Below are positions 8,814-15,684 of a stretch of 44,862 nucleotides of DNA, piece after piece. Under the pieces are notes generated by a model. It ran no database searches and was not told the origin of the DNA. It saw only the letters and a list, made by a program, of their open reading frames with translations. Location: positions 1-44,862 of the forward strand of contig JAKFUF010000025.1 of the NCBI GenBank assembly GCA_021732845.1, read 5' to 3'. Position 1 is the first letter of the stretch; each line of letters starts with the position of its first letter. Origin of the DNA: Planctomycetaceae bacterium. Lineage in GTDB: Bacteria; Planctomycetota; Planctomycetia; Planctomycetales; Planctomycetaceae. Position numbers and translations under genes: made by a program.

Positions 8814-9008
8814 ATGCTCGATGCCTGGAAGCCAAGGTTGCGTCACGTCAGTCCGTGGCTCTTCACCGCCCTGCTGACCAGCCTGGTGCTGGCGGTGACG
8901 GCGAACGAATTCTGGCATGGCCTGCCAAGTTCGACGAAAAGACTGAAGCCTGCGAGCCACGGCGGCCCGGTTGGCGAGCCACCACATTCCTTGGAGACGG
9001 CGTTGTAA
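8814..9008 (+). CDS. Possible small single-span membrane protein
   Basis: The 64-residue frame begins at ATG 8814, 8 bp after GTGGAGG, which is a good ribosome binding site. The N-terminal half contains one hydrophobic segment (about residues 12-28, WLFTALLTSLVLAVTA), followed by a hydrophilic tail rich in Gly, Pro and His. I do not recognise a family. It sits between the lipoprotein and the GlsB-like gene, so a small envelope protein is plausible. The short length leaves real doubt that it is translated. Confidence 0.4.
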   Translation: MLDAWKPRLRHVSPWLFTALLTSLVLAVTANEFWHGLPSSTKRLKPASHGGPVGEPPHSLETAL

Positions 9009-9012
9009 GTTC

Positions 9013-9250
9013 GCACGATTCAGGCACACCGATCACGGATCTGCTCGGCGATGTCTCGCACCGGATCCGCTCGCGGTGTCCGTGAATCGTGCAGGCGACT
9101 TCGTTCGTCCAAGATCATTCGCACAAAAGCGTTTGCTCGTTCGCCAAGACATTGAGACCACGGTCCCAACGTCTTGGCGACGGGGGGGACGACCCCCTCG
9201 CAACCGGTGAATGCAGGTGTGGCTTGCCAACCTGCATTCACCGTGTTGCG
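9013..9250. other. Three consecutive long hairpins in a 300-bp gene-free stretch
   Basis: Hairpin 1: 9013-9031 with 9074-9092 (17 of 19 positions pair). Hairpin 2: TCGCCAAGAC at 9141-9150 with GTCTTGGCGA at 9171-9180, extended by nearly complementary inner sequence. Hairpin 3: 9199-9218 with 9230-9250, about 20 bp with one bulge, containing GGTGAATGCAGGT/ACCTGCATTCACC. No open reading frame of merit and no T runs are present. They lie between two small membrane-protein genes. Confidence 0.7.
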
Positions 9251-9326
9251 AAGGGCGAAACATGTCCGGAGCAGAGTACGCTCCTTCGTTCATCCTGCAA
9301 TTCCCACTCAGTGACAGGAACTTGTG

Positions 9327-9704
9327 ATGGATCCAGTCGCCATGCACGCCCTGGTGGAAGCCTGCCTGACTTGGATTGGCTTCGGAGTGGTCTGTGGTGC
9401 GGCAGCCAAGGCCATCATGCCGGGGCGCGATCCCGGTGGAACCGGCGTGACACTGTTCCTTGGAGTCGGCGGAGCCCTCCTGGGTTCCGCGACTTACGGC
9501 TGGTTCTCTGGTGATCACATCCGCGACCTGATCTCGGTGACGGGGTTCTTCGTCGCCACGCTGGGCGCGATCATCCTGCTGATCACCCACCGCGTCCTCA
9601 GCGGGAGGCTGTTCCGCCCCGACCGGCACTATGTGGAAGAAGTTATTGTGCCAGCCCCGAATTATGCGACCCGTCGCCGCCGCTCGGTGCGGGCCGACGA
9701 CTGA
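9327..9704 (+). CDS. GlsB/YeaQ/YmgE-family (transglycosylase-associated) membrane protein
   Basis: The 125-residue protein has three hydrophobic segments, about residues 10-28, 38-58 and 65-86 (for example GVTLFLGVGGALLGSATYGW). The family's glycine-rich pattern IGFGVVCGAAAKAIMPGRDPGG is clear in the first half. The tail from about residue 90 is charged and basic (RRRRSVRADD) and longer than in the ~85-residue enterobacterial members. The family comprises small stress-responsive inner-membrane proteins of unknown biochemical role. ATG 9327 is preceded by a GTG codon at 9324; AGGAA lies 9 bp upstream of the ATG. Confidence 0.85.
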   Translation: MDPVAMHALVEACLTWIGFGVVCGAAAKAIMPGRDPGGTGVTLFLGVGGALLGSATYGWFSGDHIRDLISVTGFFVATLGAIILLITHRVLSGRLFRPDRHYVEEVIVPAPNYATRRRRSVRADD

Positions 9705-9926
9705 CCGGGGCTCGCTGATGGCAGTCCGGCAAGTGACCGCAGTCGCCATACCCCGCACATCAGGGCAGGGTTCCGCCTGCTTTGTGGGGGACGCAACTGT
9801 TTCGCGAAGCCTTCCCACCGCCACCGCCGATAATTGAACGGGGTCTCTTCCTGCGCCGTTCGCGCGATCGCAATCGGTTTGCGCTTCGCCTGCCCCTCCC
9901 GAACGACGCCCGCCGGGAGGCAAATT

Positions 9927-10805
9927 GTGGCTTGGCTGGATGAAATTCTGTCGCGCCTGGTCGAGCACCCGGTCTGTGGCTACCGCCCGGGGAGCACCCC
10001 GGCAGCCGAACCGACAACAATCGCGGCGCTGGCCCTAGTAGCCCACGGCCGGATGCCGCCCGTTGACAAGGCACTCGACTGGCTTGTCCCTCAGCAGTCG
10101 GTCATTGGTTCGGTTGGCGTTTACGAGCGGGATTCCACGCCCGGCTGGGCAACCAGCTTCGCCGTTCTGCTGTGGACCCGCACCAACACCCGCGGCCGCC
10201 ACCAAGCGCGGATTGATCATGGGGTGACGTGGCTGCTGGGCTCCCGCGGCACAACCATGGAAGAAGAGAGCAAAGACCTCGGTCACAACCCGCGGCTTGT
10301 CGGCTGGCCGTGGGCCTCGGGCACCCACTCGTGGCTCGAACCCACCGCCTATGCCCTATTGGCGCTCAAGGCGGCGGGCTTGTCCGATCATCCGCGTGCC
10401 CGCGAAGCCGTAAAACTGCTGCTCGACCGCCAGTTGCCCGCCGGCGGATTCAACTACGGCAACACCATCGTGCTGGGACAGGAATTGAAGCCACACGTCC
10501 AACCCACAGGTGTCGCCCTGGTTGCACTGGCGGACGAAGCTGGCATTCGCGATCGGGTGGGCAGGTCGCTGGACTATCTGCGAGCGGAAGTCAATGTCGG
10601 CACAACCTCCTCATCCCTGGCATGGGCTCTGTTGGGCCTGGGAGGCTACGGTGCCCTTCCTTCTGGCCATAAGTCGTGGCTTGAGGCGGCGACAAATCGG
10701 ACTTTGGCGCACGATGCTTCGCCTTACAAGCTGGGACTGCTGGCCCTGGCCGACCGGGCTGGTGACCAGCCGCTGCTCAAGAGAAATGCCCCAGCGGCGA
10801 ACTGA
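9927..10805 (+). CDS. Terpenoid-cyclase/prenyltransferase-type alpha-toroid repeat protein
   Basis: The start is set at GTG 9927 because GGGAGG lies exactly 6 bp upstream; the frame is open back to 9834, but that extension has no ribosome binding site and reads like junk. The 292-residue product contains repeated helical pairs with the prenyltransferase/squalene-oxidase repeat flavour: TTIAALALVAHGRMP, LEPTAYALLALKAAGL, QPTGVALVALADEAG and SSLAWALLGLGGYG, with Gly-Gly-Phe-Asn (residue ~172) at a repeat turn. The catalytic DxDD motif of class II cyclases is not seen, so an enzymatic cyclase is unlikely; a structural or binding role is inferred. There is no signal peptide. It is 37 bp upstream of a DUF362 gene and probably co-transcribed with it. 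Confidence 0.75.
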   Translation: MAWLDEILSRLVEHPVCGYRPGSTPAAEPTTIAALALVAHGRMPPVDKALDWLVPQQSVIGSVGVYERDSTPGWATSFAVLLWTRTNTRGRHQARIDHGVTWLLGSRGTTMEEESKDLGHNPRLVGWPWASGTHSWLEPTAYALLALKAAGLSDHPRAREAVKLLLDRQLPAGGFNYGNTIVLGQELKPHVQPTGVALVALADEAGIRDRVGRSLDYLRAEVNVGTTSSSLAWALLGLGGYGALPSGHKSWLEAATNRTLAHDASPYKLGLLALADRAGDQPLLKRNAPAAN

Positions 10806-10842
10806 CTTTTCCGTGCGTGGATGAAGCTTCAAGGAATCTGAA

Positions 10843-11886
10843 ATGTCCATCGCCGACAGTCCCGAACTTGTGACAACGACGCCTTCCAAGGCGGGCGGAA
10901 TTGACCGCCGGACGTTGATGATCAGCGGTCTGACGGCAGCCGGACTGCTCGGCGCCTCAACCGTCCGGCAGATGCTGCGCCGCCGCGCCGCGGTCTTCAT
11001 CGCCAAGGGGCAGAAGTACAATGAGCACCTGGTGACGACGATTCGCGACGGGCTGGTCGCGAGTGGTTTGGTCCCCAAGGCGGTCGCCGGCAAGAAGGTG
11101 CTTCTGAAGCCGAACCTGGTGGAGCCCAGCCGGGCCGTGCCGCATATGACCACCCATCCGGCGATGATCGTCGCCGCCGCCGAAGTGTTCCGTGGCTGGG
11201 GCGCGCATGTGACCGTGGGCGAAGGGCCAGGCCATGTCCGCGACACGGACATGGCATTGGCGGAATCGGGCGTGGGGGCTGCATTGGATGCCGCCAAATT
11301 GCCATTCGCCGACCTGAATTATGATGAAGTCGTCTGGACCGCCAACCGTGGCCAGGCCTGCCAGCTTCAAGGGTTCTTCTTTCCCAAAACAGTGGTTGAA
11401 GCCGACATCCTGGTCTCGCTGCCGAAGATGAAAACCCATCACTGGGTGGGGGTGACCGCCTCCATGAAAAACCTGTACGGCACCATTCCGGGAATCAAAT
11501 ACGGCTGGCCCAAAAACGTCCTGCACCACAACGGCATTCCGGAGACGGTGTTTGACATCAATGCCTCGCTGCCGAAAACCATCGCCATTGTTGATGGCAT
11601 CGACTGCATGGAGGGCGACGGCCCCATCATGGGCACCCTCAAGCACATGGGCCTGGTCCTCGTCGGAGTGAACCCACCCGCAGTCGACGCCACTGTCTGC
11701 CGCCTGATGCAGCTCGACCCGGCCCACGTGCCCTACCTGCGGCTCGCCGCCGACAAGCTCGGTCCGATCGAAGACGGCCTGATCGAACAGCGCGGCGAGG
11801 CCTGGCGGCCCCTGGCTTCGCCCTTTCAGATCCTCGACAAGCCACACCTCAACAAACTGAGGCCGAATGGCGCGCTGGTGTCGTAG
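10843..11886 (+). CDS. DUF362 domain protein with a twin-arginine-type N-terminus
   Basis: The 347-residue protein starts at ATG 10843 with AAGGAA 10 bp upstream. The N-terminus has DRRTLMISGLTAAGLLG (about residues 21-37), resembling a Tat signal (paired Arg and hydrophobic core) although not the full SRRxFLK consensus. The remainder matches DUF362: KVLLKPNLVEP (~86-96), THPAMIVAAAEVFRGWGA, GEGPGHVRDTD, and the motif LVSLPKMKTHHWVGVTASMKNLYG (~188-211). No ferredoxin CxxCxxCxxxC module is present, unlike many longer DUF362 proteins. The reaction is unknown. Context suggests partnership with the upstream toroid protein. A likely exported location is inferred from the Tat-like signal. Confidence 0.85.
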   Translation: MSIADSPELVTTTPSKAGGIDRRTLMISGLTAAGLLGASTVRQMLRRRAAVFIAKGQKYNEHLVTTIRDGLVASGLVPKAVAGKKVLLKPNLVEPSRAVPHMTTHPAMIVAAAEVFRGWGAHVTVGEGPGHVRDTDMALAESGVGAALDAAKLPFADLNYDEVVWTANRGQACQLQGFFFPKTVVEADILVSLPKMKTHHWVGVTASMKNLYGTIPGIKYGWPKNVLHHNGIPETVFDINASLPKTIAIVDGIDCMEGDGPIMGTLKHMGLVLVGVNPPAVDATVCRLMQLDPAHVPYLRLAADKLGPIEDGLIEQRGEAWRPLASPFQILDKPHLNKLRPNGALVS

Positions 11887-11961
11887 CGCGGGCACCTGCG
11901 CAGAGATGCCATATGTTTAACCATAGAGACATCTCTAATAATTTATAATTTCAAATTTGAC

Positions 11962-12131
11962 GTGTCCGACAAAAGCCAATTTCAAATCTCAAATTTCAAA
12001 TTTCACAGTCTGTACAGCCACGCCGAACTGTCGACTGAGCTTCAAGGGTGCGAACGTAACTGTTGCCCCGCAGTGTGGATGCCGCGAAAAAGCATTTTAC
12101 TGTGAAATTTTAAATCTGAAATTTGAAATTC
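11962..12131 (+). repeat. Family B dispersed element, copy 2 (plus orientation), MITE-like
   Basis: The left arm, about 11978-12009, is built on AATTTCAAATCTC...TTTCACAGT; the right arm at about 12099-12130 is its imperfect inverse (ACTGTGAAATTTTAAATCTG...). The core between them aligns closely with the inverted copy at 8083-8286. The six differences nearest the 5' side of the core all fall three or a multiple of three bases apart and are transitions that keep the frame NCRLSFKGANVTVAPQC. The element fills most of the 315-bp gap between the DUF362 and sigma-factor genes. Confidence 0.75.
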
Positions 12132-12201
12132 CACCGAACCAAAAGCGGCGGTTCGTCCGACGCAGCGGCTGTGGTATTTGAAGTCATTGTCAAGCGGTAT
12201 T

Positions 12202-12771
12202 TCAGGACTGCAGTTCGCGCAGGAGCCACGCGCGGGCATAGGCCCAGTCGCGTTCGGCGGTCGCCAGTGAAATCTGCAGCACTTCCGCGGCATCCGGGGC
12301 CGTGAGGCCGGCGAAGTAGCGGAGCTTCACCAGTTCTGCCTGGCGGGGATGCGTGGCTTCCAGCCGCGACAGGGCTTCGTCCAAGGCCACGAGATCCTGT
12401 CCTCTGGCCGGTGCGGCGATCAGGTCGAGTTCCAGATCCTTTCGCTCAAATTGTCCGCCGTGCTTTTCGGCCTGTTTGCGGCGGAACTGCTCGATCATGA
12501 TCCTCCGCATCGCTTCGGCGGCGGCGCCCAGGAAGCGGCACCGGTCTTCCCAGAGTTCGGCCGCTTCGCCGTTGTTGAGTCTGAGCCACGCTTCGTGGAC
12601 GAGCGCTGTTGCCTGCAGTGTCTGGCCGGGGGATTCGTGCCGCAGCCGCGCCGCCGCCAATTGCCGCAGTTCGTTGTACACAAGTGGCAGCAACTCGGCC
12701 GAGGCTGCCTCATCGCCGCCCTGCATCCGCCGCAGAATGCGCGTCACTTCGGTCTTGGGTGGAGGTGCCAT
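12202..12771 (-). CDS. ECF-type RNA polymerase sigma factor (PF07638-like)
   Basis: The 189-residue protein has region 2 at about residues 25-95 (LLPLVYNELRQLAAARLR, then ATALVHEAWLRL, then RCRFLGAAAEAMRRIMIEQFRRK) and region 4 at about 125-185 (LDEALSRLEATHPRQAELVKLRYFAGLTAPDAAEVL...ATAERDWAYARAWLLREL). The phrases ALVHEAWLRL and AERDWAYARAWL are signatures of the ECF subgroup expanded in planctomycetes and acidobacteria. These usually sit next to Ser/Thr kinase genes; none is here and no anti-sigma gene is adjacent, so its control is unknown. It directs RNA polymerase to a target set that cannot be inferred from this window. ATG at 12771; no strong ribosome binding site seen. Confidence 0.92.
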   Translation of the reverse strand: MAPPPKTEVTRILRRMQGGDEAASAELLPLVYNELRQLAAARLRHESPGQTLQATALVHEAWLRLNNGEAAELWEDRCRFLGAAAEAMRRIMIEQFRRKQAEKHGGQFERKDLELDLIAAPARGQDLVALDEALSRLEATHPRQAELVKLRYFAGLTAPDAAEVLQISLATAERDWAYARAWLLRELQS

Positions 12772-13013
12772 GTCGATCTGACGGAGTTGGCGACGGCTTG
12801 ATCAGGAAGCTGTGTGTTGGCGCATGAGCACATCTTACTGGGAAACTCGTTGTGGAGCAGGCAAAAAAACCGACGTGGCATGCTTGCCACAATGGATTCG
12901 AGCTTTTGCACAACGCCGGACAAAGCGCGCGCACCGTTGTGCAAAGACCCATTCACCACCGAGTTCACCGTGGTGGCTTCCGGGCCTCTGCACGACACGG
13001 GTGGGGGGGTGTC
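12772..13013. other. Divergent upstream region, no gene recognised
   Basis: This stretch holds the promoter region of the leftward sigma-factor gene. Open frames crossing it on the plus strand (from 12812, 12814 and 12852) have no family resemblance before 13014. Confidence 0.4.
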
Positions 13014-13369
13014 GTGGAGGAGTTTACACCCGAGCAGCAGGCCCAGCGGGAGCAGATTCTGGACCACAAATGGCGGCGGGGGGCACAGCGGGAATCGTAT
13101 CATGCGAGCCAGCAACTGCTAGAGGGTGGCTCACCGGTGAACCGGTGAACCAGTCCCGCGATGCCGGCTACCTGTCGCCAACGGCGAAGAAGCAACTCGA
13201 ACGGGTCGGACGTAAGCCCGAGCGCCCACCTGATCCCCTCCCCGGCGACGCCTACCGCCGCCGCTTCGCCGCAGACGACCCAGAGCAGTTGGACCAGGCG
13301 GACCTCAGCGCCCACCGTCATGTTGATCTCGGAAACGAGGAGTCAACGGATGACCGTGAACGGCTTTGA
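13014..13369 (+). pseudogene. Small hypothetical gene split by an 8-bp tandem duplication
   Basis: From GTG 13014 a frame reads VEEFTPEQQAQREQILDHKW and continues to a stop just after 13133. The frame that opens immediately downstream reads GYLSPTAKKQLERVGRKP and ends at 13369. The junction is a perfect tandem repeat of ACCGGTGA (13133-13140 and 13141-13148). Removing one unit joins the two halves without a stop into a 115-residue, very hydrophilic protein (…EGGSPVNQSRDAGYL…). I see no known domain. Either it is a recent frameshift, or the assembly has an error at a short repeat, or the halves are unrelated and the fit is chance. The GTG start and ribosome binding site (G-rich run) are uncertain. 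Confidence 0.5.
13133..13148. repeat. 8-bp tandem duplication at the frameshift
   Basis: ACCGGTGA occurs twice in direct succession, followed by ACC. The repeat unit length (8) is not a multiple of three and exactly accounts for the change of reading frame in the surrounding small gene. Confidence 0.9.
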
Positions 13370-13465
13370 AATGCTGGAGCCAGCCACGGGTTGGGGAATG
13401 GAAGTTGACGGACAGCGAATCGCGCCCACTGTCCAACCGTGTCCACCGTCAAACCGCGCAACGGA

Positions 13466-14590
13466 TCACTTGCCCTGGAGATGGTCGGCGATGAGGGCGA
13501 GGACGGCGTCGTTGCAGGCGGTGGGATTGGCCTGATTGCAGGCGACGAGGATGGCGAATCCTTTCTGGGGGGAGAGCCACGCGACGGCGTACCACATGGT
13601 GTTGCTGCCGGCGTGAGTGAGTGCGGAGCCGCCGGCCCAGGGCTGCCCGTCGGCGATGATCCAGCCCATGGCGTATTTGGGTTCACCGGGGGCGGACGGG
13701 GCAGGTGTGTGCAGCTTTGCGAGCGTCTCGGGTGTGACCAGTTTGGTTTTTGCAGCCGGGAGATTGGCGGCGATGAACTTGGCCCAGTCGCCGACGGAGC
13801 AGTGGACGATACCGGCGGGGCCGATGGCGGCGGGATTGTCAGCTTCGGGACCGGGCTCGACGGGAGTGCCGCCGGCCTTGTGTCCGCGAGGCTGGTCGTT
13901 TTTCGTGCGTGAACCGGGCGGGCCAAATCCAGCGGTGGTCATGCCCAACGGGCGGAAGATCTTTTCACGGGTGAGGTCTTCCCAGGCTTTGCCGGTGACC
14001 TTTTCGGCCATGTGGCCGGCCATCGCGAAGCCGGCGTTGGAGTAGATGAATTTCGTGCCGGGAGTCGCTTCCGGTGGCTTCGACGTGACGCCCTCCAGCA
14101 GCAGCCGGCGGGCGCTGGTGGGTGTCCCCTTGTGCTGCCAAAGTTTTCCCCAAAATGGATCCTTTTCCAGCTCGCCGGGTGCGCCGCCGCGGTTGGTCAG
14201 GAGTTGTTCGAGAGTGACGCCCTGGTACTGCGGGTGCATGGATCGCTTGAGTTCGGGGAACGTCTCACCGAGCGACTGACCCCATTTCAGTTTTCCCTCA
14301 TCAACGAGGACGCCGCAGAGCATGGCGGTGATCGCCTTCGTGTCGGAACCGATGTGGAACTGGTCGGCGACGGAAACCTTGTCGGGCTTGCCGCGTGTGC
14401 GGACACCGGCCGCACCGAGAGCCACGGTCTCGCCGTTGCTGACGACCGCGGCCGCCATTCCAGGGATGTGGTGCTTCTGGATAACGGGGGCAAGAAGCGC
14501 GGAGACATCCTTCGCCGGCGGGGGCGCGGCGTGGAGGCCGACGCCGGTGCCCCCCAGCAGTGTGAGAGCAATGACGAGAATGGGTTTCAT
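13466..14590 (-). CDS. Exported serine hydrolase of the class C beta-lactamase / penicillin-binding protein family
   Basis: The 374-residue protein has a Sec signal (MKPILVIALTLLGGTGVGLHA, cleavage near residue 21). The three family motifs are in place: SxxK as S82-D-T-K85, YxN as Y183-S-N185, and HxG as H326-A-G328 in place of KTG. It therefore has a complete catalytic set for an acyl-serine hydrolase (PF00144): esterase, D-amino-acid peptidase or beta-lactamase-like. Substrate is not predictable; planctomycetes carry many such paralogues. Likely periplasmic. It is monocistronic on the minus strand. Confidence 0.9.
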   Translation of the reverse strand: MKPILVIALTLLGGTGVGLHAAPPPAKDVSALLAPVIQKHHIPGMAAAVVSNGETVALGAAGVRTRGKPDKVSVADQFHIGSDTKAITAMLCGVLVDEGKLKWGQSLGETFPELKRSMHPQYQGVTLEQLLTNRGGAPGELEKDPFWGKLWQHKGTPTSARRLLLEGVTSKPPEATPGTKFIYSNAGFAMAGHMAEKVTGKAWEDLTREKIFRPLGMTTAGFGPPGSRTKNDQPRGHKAGGTPVEPGPEADNPAAIGPAGIVHCSVGDWAKFIAANLPAAKTKLVTPETLAKLHTPAPSAPGEPKYAMGWIIADGQPWAGGSALTHAGSNTMWYAVAWLSPQKGFAILVACNQANPTACNDAVLALIADHLQGK

Positions 14591-14906
14591 GTGGGGACTC
14601 CGGGTTGGGGATGAAGTGCGTGCGGGCCAGGTCTGCCAACTGCCAAATCAAGCGGCATGCCGGCGAGGCGTCCCGTCGATTTGCATGTGTGTATTAGTAC
14701 TGTAATGCACTTCCGCGGCGACATCAAGTCTGGGTTGAGTCTGGATTTTCGTTTTTGACTCGTGCCACGAGTTGCCAGCCAAAGTGAATGGCCAGCCGAA
14801 TGCCCTTTTTGAACGCCAGCGTGGCAGGCCAAGCCCTGCGTCCATAAAATCTGGCTGAAGGGCACGATTCGGTCACGCACCATTGATTGTTCTGGAAGGA
14901 GCCGCC
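14591..14906. other. Divergent intergenic region
   Basis: The 316-bp gap lies between the leftward hydrolase gene and the rightward hypothetical gene, so it must contain both promoters. I see no palindromic element or confident sigma-70 hexamer pair. Only the ribosome binding site GGAAGGAG at 14894-14901 is clear. Confidence 0.4.
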
Positions 14907-15506
14907 ATGCCAGTGAGCCACGTCAACCGGAAGGGTCGGAAGTACTTCCTGCACGAAGGGAAGACCTCGACGGGCAAGCCGAAATACTTCTTCTCCCAGG
15001 ACGACGAGGGGACTCTTGTCGATGAAGTCCCAGCCGGCTACGCGATCTTTGAAAAGCCCGACAGCGGGCAGGTGTACCTGCGTAAAAGCGTGGCTGCCAA
15101 AATCTCGGAGGCTGAGCGCCTGTACGTGCAGGACGAATGCCGCCGCCTGGCAGACTCGGAAGGGGTGCTGGTCAGCGTGGAACACGATGCCCTGGTGGTG
15201 TACACGGCATCAGAGGCGGAAATCGACAGAACCGTGGAGATGATCAGCAAGTGGGGGGGCATGTTCATCACCTCCCGGCTTGAGGATTATCGCCAGAGTG
15301 AACTCCGCGAAGGCCGGTATGACAAGATGCTGCGGTTTACCCCCACCGCCGCGGACCGCCGCCTGTACCGCGTGGAACGGTGGTGCTTCCGGGGCTCCAT
15401 CGACAACTGGATCTCAATTGGGACGGCGCTGCCCCTGCAGGCGGCACTGGAAACGTACGCGCCGCATCTGCAACGCGAAAGCTTCTTCGAACTGACGCCG
15501 TGGTAG
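14907..15506 (+). CDS. Conserved hypothetical protein (MPVSHVNRKGRKYFLHEG type)
   Basis: The start is ATG 14907, 5 bp after the strong ribosome binding site GGAAGGAG; an open frame from 14883 is ignored. The 199-residue product begins MPVSHVNRKGRKYFLHEGKT with a short basic/aromatic beta module (KPKYFFSQDDEGTLVDEVPAGYAIFE), then a mixed helical region with a VYLRK segment and a C-terminal acidic half (LYRVERWCFRGSIDNWISIG). I recognise the N-terminal pattern from hypothetical proteins of planctomycetes and other bacteria, but not a function. There is no signal peptide or transmembrane segment; cytoplasmic is inferred. It is convergent with the large cytochrome gene. Confidence 0.7.
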   Translation: MPVSHVNRKGRKYFLHEGKTSTGKPKYFFSQDDEGTLVDEVPAGYAIFEKPDSGQVYLRKSVAAKISEAERLYVQDECRRLADSEGVLVSVEHDALVVYTASEAEIDRTVEMISKWGGMFITSRLEDYRQSELREGRYDKMLRFTPTAADRRLYRVERWCFRGSIDNWISIGTALPLQAALETYAPHLQRESFFELTPW

Positions 15507-15621
15507 TTACGTACGGCTTGACGGGCAGCAGTCCTCCGCCGAGTGGTCTTTAAGGCCGCTGCAAGCGTTCCGGGGTTTTGCCGCAAATTCTTCAGGCGTC
15601 AGGATGACTTTCTGGCGCCGA

Positions 15622-15652
15622 GCGGCGCTTCCCTGCTGCTGGGAAACGCCGC
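15622..15652. terminator. Hairpin between convergent genes
   Basis: GCGGCGCTTCCC at 15622-15633 pairs with GGGAAACGCCGC at 15641-15652 (one mismatch in 12) around a TGCTGCT loop. It lies 115 bp after the plus-strand stop and 32 bp after the minus-strand stop, and could serve both genes. Its minus-strand flank lacks a strong T tract. Confidence 0.5.
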
Positions 15653-15684
15653 GCACCCAAAAATGACTTGGCAGACTGCTCTCA

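Noticed and set aside
13014-13369. Programmed ribosomal frameshifting to join the two halves
   Set aside because: No slippery heptamer or downstream pseudoknot at the junction; the 8-bp tandem duplication explains the shift more simply.
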